Shown here piece after piece: positions 57,780 through 64,000 of a stretch of 64,000 nt of DNA (the stretch's first letter is position 1; each line of letters opens with the position of its first letter). A program made the position numbers and the translations under genes. The stretch is from contig CM060709.1 in NCBI GenBank assembly GCA_030686995.1, positions 12,608,872-12,672,871 on the forward strand, in the 5' to 3' direction. This stretch comes from Artemisia argyi. Taxonomy: Eukaryota > Streptophyta > Magnoliopsida > Asterales > Asteraceae. The notes beneath the pieces are model-generated. The model saw only the letters and a program-made list of their open reading frames with translations, was not told the origin of the DNA and did not search any database.

Positions 57780-58414
57780 GAAAGGCTACGGCCCATACAC
57801 AGGCACCTTTGCACTTTAGGATGTGCCCAATAAGTGTTTGTTTTTTCTTTTCTTTCTTAGGAATTGTCTTTTACTTTTTCAAAAACTTGCAAGTATCAAT
57901 AAAATGTTATGACTTCTAGCTAACTCCATAACGTATTTCGCTTTATTGCGTACATTCTTATATATGTCAATATTGTTATCTTATATTTTTGCCTACATGG
58001 CGTGCATGCACTAATTAAAGACCCACGAAGGCATAAAGGATGAGTAAGCCTACTAATTCACTCGTTGAGTAAGAGGGTTGCAAACCCATCAACATTGGAT
58101 CACGCATCCTTGCTAAGCGCCTTACTTTTGAGACGTTGAGGTAAGTTTACCTTGCGCGTCCCATGACGGATGCGCAAATATCAAGTACACTGTACGAAGC
58201 TTAGCAAATAACGAGCCAAAACTCTTGGTCAAAAAACAAAACTTTGCAAAAAATTAAAGCAAGTTTATTCTCATAATTTATCTTAAGTTACGCACTTAAT
58301 TTAAACATAAAAGAGTATCTTATTCAATCTTTTTACACACAAAAGACAACTACTATAACATGAAAAAGATACACTTCTTTATTTATACAATAAATATACA
58401 AGTTACAAAACAGC
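57780..58414. other. Tat spacer between pol and the antisense ORF
   Basis: I see no gene. Both converging transcription units (pol on plus, antisense ORF on minus) would end here. AATAAAATG at about 57898 could serve as a poly(A) signal for the plus strand. Confidence 0.4.
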
Positions 58415-60138
<1,724 letters not shown>

Positions 60139-60287
60139 ATCGACTTTAAATGTGGTGGGGAACACGCTTTCATTGGCAGAATCAGAAACATGTGATAGAG
60201 CACAAATGGGAAAAAAAAAACAAACAAACAATTATAAAAGATGCGTACTTGTGAACAACTGGCTATGTAAGTAACATCGATTAATAA

Positions 60288-60340
60288 ACACAACAACAAC
60301 AACAGCAGCAGCAGCAGCAGCAGCAACAACAACAACAACA
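60288..60340. repeat. (AAC)n/(AGC)n trinucleotide run
   Basis: AAC units, then seven AGC/CAG units, then AAC units. It lies just downstream of the SMC-like exon on the minus strand, probably in an intron. Confidence 0.95.
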
Positions 60341-60348
60341 AAATATAC

Positions 60349-60639
60349 CTCACGTGTAATAACGGTGGTAGCATCATCAGGACTTTTCAGAGTTAAAGAC
60401 ACAATGGCCTTGGTGACGCTACTTTCTCTTTTGTCATAGATGAGGTCTTTAGTAGCAGAAACTCTAACCTCGGCATCGTTGCCTAAGGCGAAGGATATAG
60501 AGTCGAAAAAAACAGATTTGCCAGCATCGCAAGGTCCAGCAATAAAACTTAGTAAGGGGTTTAAAACTTCAATGTCTACTTTTTGAGTAAAAGATATGAA
60601 CCCTTGTAGGTTTACACTTCTGATGTAGGTCCTTGTGAC
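60349..60639 (-). pseudogene. Exon of an SMC-like ATPase (N-terminal Walker A region)
   Basis: 97 open codons lie between a CCACAG acceptor (60641-60640) and a GTATAT donor (60348). It starts VTRTYIRSVNLQGFISF, followed by FIAGPCDAGKSVFFDSISFALG, a Walker A box (GxxxxGKS) in the SMC/RAD50 N-terminal context. It ends with the KDLIYDKR and TKAIVSL...ITREV strands found in condensin/cohesin SMC heads. The usual GPNGSGKSN is changed to GPCDAGKSV. SMC proteins are chromosome-organising ATPases. No ATG exon, hinge, coiled coil or C-terminal head lies nearby, so this is a fragment, host-derived or captured. Confidence 0.55.
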
Positions 60640-60654
60640 CTGTGGAAAAGCCAA

Positions 60655-61350
60655 ACAAAGGCAGGTTCACATCAAGTTTGTTTACTTGTGGCATGAAATA
60701 TCACCTAAGAGATGTTATTAGCTAATAATAACTAAAACAGAGTTGTATTGTTTATAATGTGTGGGAAACAAAATTGCATAATGATCAAACAACTCAAAAT
60801 GTGTAAATCAAATTGCAGAACTATGGTCCAATGAATTGATGGTTATATATAAAGGTTGGTATATTTAGAGGCCGGGCAACTTAAGTAACAGGTATAACCA
60901 AAACCAAAATCAAAACCAAAACCAAAACCAAAACACGCAAGTTGCAATGTCCTATTCACGTTAATACAAGAAATGCAAGAAAACTGATTCACACGAAATC
61001 ACAAAACCAAACACAGTTTCTGCTGTAAACAAGCTACGCATAATAATTCAAACCTTATAAAACTATCATCAGCAGAATTCTAAAGATTTGAACTGTAGAT
61101 AAGCTACAGTTTCTGTTGTAAAATGGGTGGGGTCAGGTTATGGGTCAAACATGTAACCCTAATTATATAAGCTAAACCAAACACTTAACTCGAGCTTATT
61201 TGACTCATATAATTAAGCTTAGCCAACATCCCTAAGCATGAACTAACTATTTAAACTAATAGAAGTACGTACATGATATAAAATGATTAAGAATTAAAGA
61301 CCAACCATGTTTATGAAGGTAGTCTAATCCACGGTTTGACAATATTGGTC
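60655..61350. other. Spacer before the copia element
   Basis: I see no gene. A short (AACCAA)n run is at 60898-60934. Confidence 0.4.
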
Positions 61351-61685
61351 TGTTAGCATCGTATTTTATTTGTAAAAAGTGTCGGTCATTAACGTATTGT
61401 TTTAGGTTGCTTTAGAATATCATTAAGATGAAGTTTATGTGTATTATTCATGATTTTATAAAGTCTATGGGCTAGTTATGTAATAAGGTCAAAGATTAGA
61501 GAAGCCCTAGACTATGAGTATAAATACTCTTGTAAACCTCATTTGTGAGGTTGGTTCTCTTAGGTAATTACATTGTCTTTCATTTACATACTAGGAGATC
61601 CCATCCACTCTCTCTCTCTACTTACTTTCTCTCTCTAGGTTTAAGCTTGAATCATATGTGAAATAGGTTGTTCTACGGTCCTACA
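61351..61685 (+). repeat. 5' LTR of the copia element (335 bp)
   Basis: It starts TGTTAGCATC, ends CGGTCCTACA, has TATA at 61519 and a CT-rich stretch (61608-61640). The right edge is set by the primer site two bases on. Confidence 0.8.
61519..61526 (+). promoter_or_regulatory. TATA box of the copia LTR
   Basis: TATAAATA; transcription expected near 61550. Confidence 0.7.
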
Positions 61686-61687
61686 AG

Positions 61688-61699
61688 TGGTATCAATCG
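61688..61699 (+). promoter_or_regulatory. Primer-binding site of the copia element
   Basis: TGGTATCAATCG, close to the initiator-Met tRNA complement TGGTATCAGAGC used by most plant copia elements. Confidence 0.8.
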
Positions 61700-61794
61700 C
61701 CTAGGGATAATATAGGTTGTTTTAGGTTTGAATTGGTAAAAAAAACATGGTATAAAAGTGATTTTTGATTCGGTTACTGTTCATCAGGTTGTTT

Positions 61795-62335
61795 TCGAGT
61801 TAGGTGCAAAATTTCGAGTTTGATTTTTTTTTCTTCGAGTTAGGTGCTTAAACTATCGAGTTAGGTGCTTAAATTATCGAGTTAGAAAAGTTTTTCGAGT
61901 TAGGTGCAAAAACTTATCGAGTTAGGGGTGTATATCAAGTTAGGGGTGTATCGAGTTAGAGGTTCTATCGAGTTAGGGGTATTTGAGGATCTATCGAGTT
62001 AGGGGTATTTGAGGTTCTATCGAGTTAGGTGTCACAAGACCTATCGAGTTACGTGTTGCTTATCGAGTTAAGTTTGGCGAGTTAGCCTATATTACCTAAT
62101 CGTTTATCGAGTTAGGACAATTGTGACTCTAACTAAGGGGATACTCTGCCCAAATCAAGACTACCTATCGAGTTAGGAACCATATTTGAAGACTACCTAT
62201 CGAGTTAGAAACCCAAAACATCTATCGAGTTAGAAACCCAAAGCATGTATCGAGTTAGAAACCTAAATGAACTTATCGAGTTAGAAACCTACATGCATTT
62301 ATCGAGTTAGAAACACAAAGTTATCGAGTTAGGCA
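61795..62335 (+). repeat. Array of about 19 CGAGTTAG motifs in the copia leader
   Basis: CGAGTTAG occurs about 19 times in 540 bases, usually as TATCGAGTTAG, plus at least four one-base variants. Spacing is irregular (about 12-60 bases). The following bases fall into subfamilies: GTGCTTAAA or GTGCAAAA first, GGGTATTTGAGG in the middle, AAACCCAAA/AAACCTA last. All copies are in the same orientation. Confidence 0.9.
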
Positions 62336-62750
62336 CCAAAAAAAAAAAAAAAAAAAAAAAAAGTTTTTTGGCGGGAAATTTTGAGTAAAATTTATTTTTT
62401 ACACGAGACTAAACGTTCAATTTTTACGCGAGATTCAAACTTTGGTATAACGTTGAAAATTTTGGCCCGAAATTCAAATTTTTAGGCCAAAATTCAAAAA
62501 TTTCGGTAAAATTTGGCGGAAAATTTTTCAAAACTCAAATTTTTCTGGTAACCTTAGAATTGGATTTTATAGTGATTTTCAAATTTTGAGAAAGAAAATT
62601 TTCATACTCAATTTTTGGCGGGAAATTACGAAATCAATCAGATCAACCGAGAACGAACTTTCATCTTCACCAAAACACCTAATCTTCAACAACAACCTTT
62701 GTTATCTTTCAAAAGATCCTCAGAACAACGTTTCACTTTGAATTCAAATC

Positions 62751-64000
62751 ATGGCAACTCAACAAGACATTCATGCTGCCGGTGCCGAAAACCGACCTCC
62801 AATGCTTGAAAAAGGTGGATATCTTCCATGGACAAGCCGCATGCTTCGTTACATCAAAACTAAAGATAATGGCAAATTAATGATCAAATCCATAGAAAAA
62901 GGTCCATTTCAGCCAAGACATGTTCAAATTGAAGGTAATCCAAATGAAACACCTCCTACAAACAGAAGCAGATTACACAGATGAAGACAAGGCGCAGATC
63001 AAAGCCGATGATATGGCAATGCATTTAATCCAACTTGGATTACCACGGGAGATCTTTGCTGCGGTCGACAGCTGTGAAACTGCTCATGATATGTGGGAAC
63101 GTGTTAGAAGGATATGTCATGGAACAGAGATTGGACAACAAGACGTTGAGAACAAACTTCTTACTGAATGGGAGAATTTCACATCCACTAAAGGTGAACA
63201 AATTGAATCATACTACACCAGGTTTTGCACTTTGATGAATGAGTTAATCAGAAACAAGTTGACACCTCGACCAATTGCAACAAACATCAAATTCATCAAT
63301 AATCTTCCAGAAGAATGGGGTCGTTATGTTACAATTGTCAATCAAACAAAGGACTTACATAAGGTGAATTATGATCAACTCTATGACTTTTTGAAGCAAA
63401 ACCAAGCTGAGGCTAATGAAGTAAGAAAAGAAAGATTGGCAAAGAATCATGATCCTCTCGCATTAATTGCTAATACACCAACACCATTACAAGTGAACAC
63501 TCAACAACCATCATCATCTTCCACTCACAACTACATGCAACCATCATGCATTCTACAACCAACACCGGTCTACCAACAACAGTTCTACCCACAACAACAC
63601 AAGTTATTCCACAACAGCAACACCCACAATTCCAAGAACCGGAATTCACTGACAATGATGAAGCTACTGCAGCATTGTCCCAAGCGTTTGCTTTTCTATC
63701 TAAGGCATTCCAAGGACGTTATTCTACACCAACAAACAACAACCAAAGGATCTCATCGAACACTCGCAACAAGCAGTTTGCTCAGCCGAATTTCAATATG
63801 GGCAATGAAGGCCAAATGGTTGGAGTTTATGGGAATCAGAAGGGATATCAGAATATGCAGAATGCAGGGAATCAGAATGCAGGACAGTTTGCAGGGAATC
63901 AGTATGGTCAGTATGCAGGGAATCAGTTGGGTCAGTTTGTTGGAAATCAGAGGGGTCAGAATGTTGGTAATCAGGCAATGGGTTATCAGAATAGGAATGT
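62751..64000 (+). pseudogene. gag: Copia gag, frameshifted and cut by the window edge
   Basis: The ATG at 62751 opens IHAAGAENRPPMLEKGGY.PW, the N-terminus typical of plant copia gag. The frame is lost at about 62960 and recovers one frame over (KADDMAMHLIQLGLP, ETAHDMWERVRRI, SYYTRFCTLMNELI). That domain (about 63000-63330) is the UBN2/retrotrans_gag core that assembles particles. A second shift is near 63595. The last 200 bases encode repeated GNQ triplets (about 63820-63990). No zinc knuckle is reached. At least two frameshifts make this copy inactive, unless they are sequencing errors. Confidence 0.8.

Larger units (their letters stand above)
61351..64000 (+). mobile_element. 5' part of a Ty1/copia element, running off the window
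   Basis: LTR 61351-61685, primer site at 61688, a 1-kb leader with CGAGTTAG repeats and a gag reading to the window end. The pol part and 3' LTR lie beyond 64000. The left flank is TGGTC; the matching duplication cannot be checked here. Confidence 0.85.

Noticed and set aside
61795..62335. CRISPR-like or satellite array
   Set aside because: The repeated core is only 8-11 bases with irregular spacing and the genome is eukaryotic. It is better described as a motif array in a retrotransposon leader.

Overview
The window is nuclear DNA of a flowering plant. The evidence is intron-bearing genes with GT/AG junctions, AT-rich spacers, plant-type LTR retrotransposons of several lineages, and pieces of recognisable plant genes (mitochondrial cyanoalanine synthase, a POLLENLESS3/SDI1-type TPR protein, an ankyrin-PGG membrane protein). 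The copia gag style and the gag-like/ankyrin/PGG architecture remind me of Asteraceae, but I cannot fix the species. Most of the 64 kb is transposable elements, many nested in each other. Only one host gene looks intact.

Left part (1-10 kb). A pair of long, diverged inverted repeats (194-330 and 8584-8732) flanks a nest. A 5'-truncated LINE (976-6496, 17-bp target duplication) is itself split by a 1.41-kb solo LTR (1064-2474, 5-bp duplication GGTAA). A 1.26-kb fold-back MULE-like element (7324-8583) lies near the right arm. A 300-bp tRNA-type SINE (9081-9380, 15-bp duplication) and a 351-bp MULE-type MITE (9510-9860, 9-bp duplication) follow.

Gene region (10.4-13.5 kb, minus strand). A six-exon gene can be assembled into a 740-codon open frame. 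It joins a copia-gag-like N-terminal domain, ankyrin repeats and a four-helix PGG membrane domain.

Middle (13.5-25.4 kb). This holds a decayed minus-strand Ty3/gypsy relic with two 0.4-kb LTRs but no reverse transcriptase, small hAT-like MITEs, and a patch carrying exon fragments of two sulfur-related genes (cyanoalanine/cysteine synthase and an SDI1/MS5-like TPR protein). A minus-strand solo LTR of the Tat family lies between 20830 and 21296. The first half of another LTR of the LINE-splitting family lies at 24599-25371.

Right part (25.4-60.1 kb). A Tat-lineage Ty3/gypsy element starts at 25372 and is split into three pieces by two younger long-LTR elements. Element 1 (27630-39782) has 5.36-kb LTRs and only 1.44 kb of noncoding interior. 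Element 2 (43544-57603) has 4.58-kb, nearly identical LTRs and encodes only gag and protease. The two share leader and 3' modules and may depend on gag and pol supplied elsewhere. The Tat element ends with a spliced antisense ORF (58415-60138), and its 3' LTR is not seen. An SMC-like ATPase exon (60349-60639) follows.

Right edge (61.35-64 kb). The 5' end of a Ty1/copia element has an LTR, a primer-binding site, an unusual leader with about 19 copies of CGAGTTAG, and a frameshifted gag that runs off the window.
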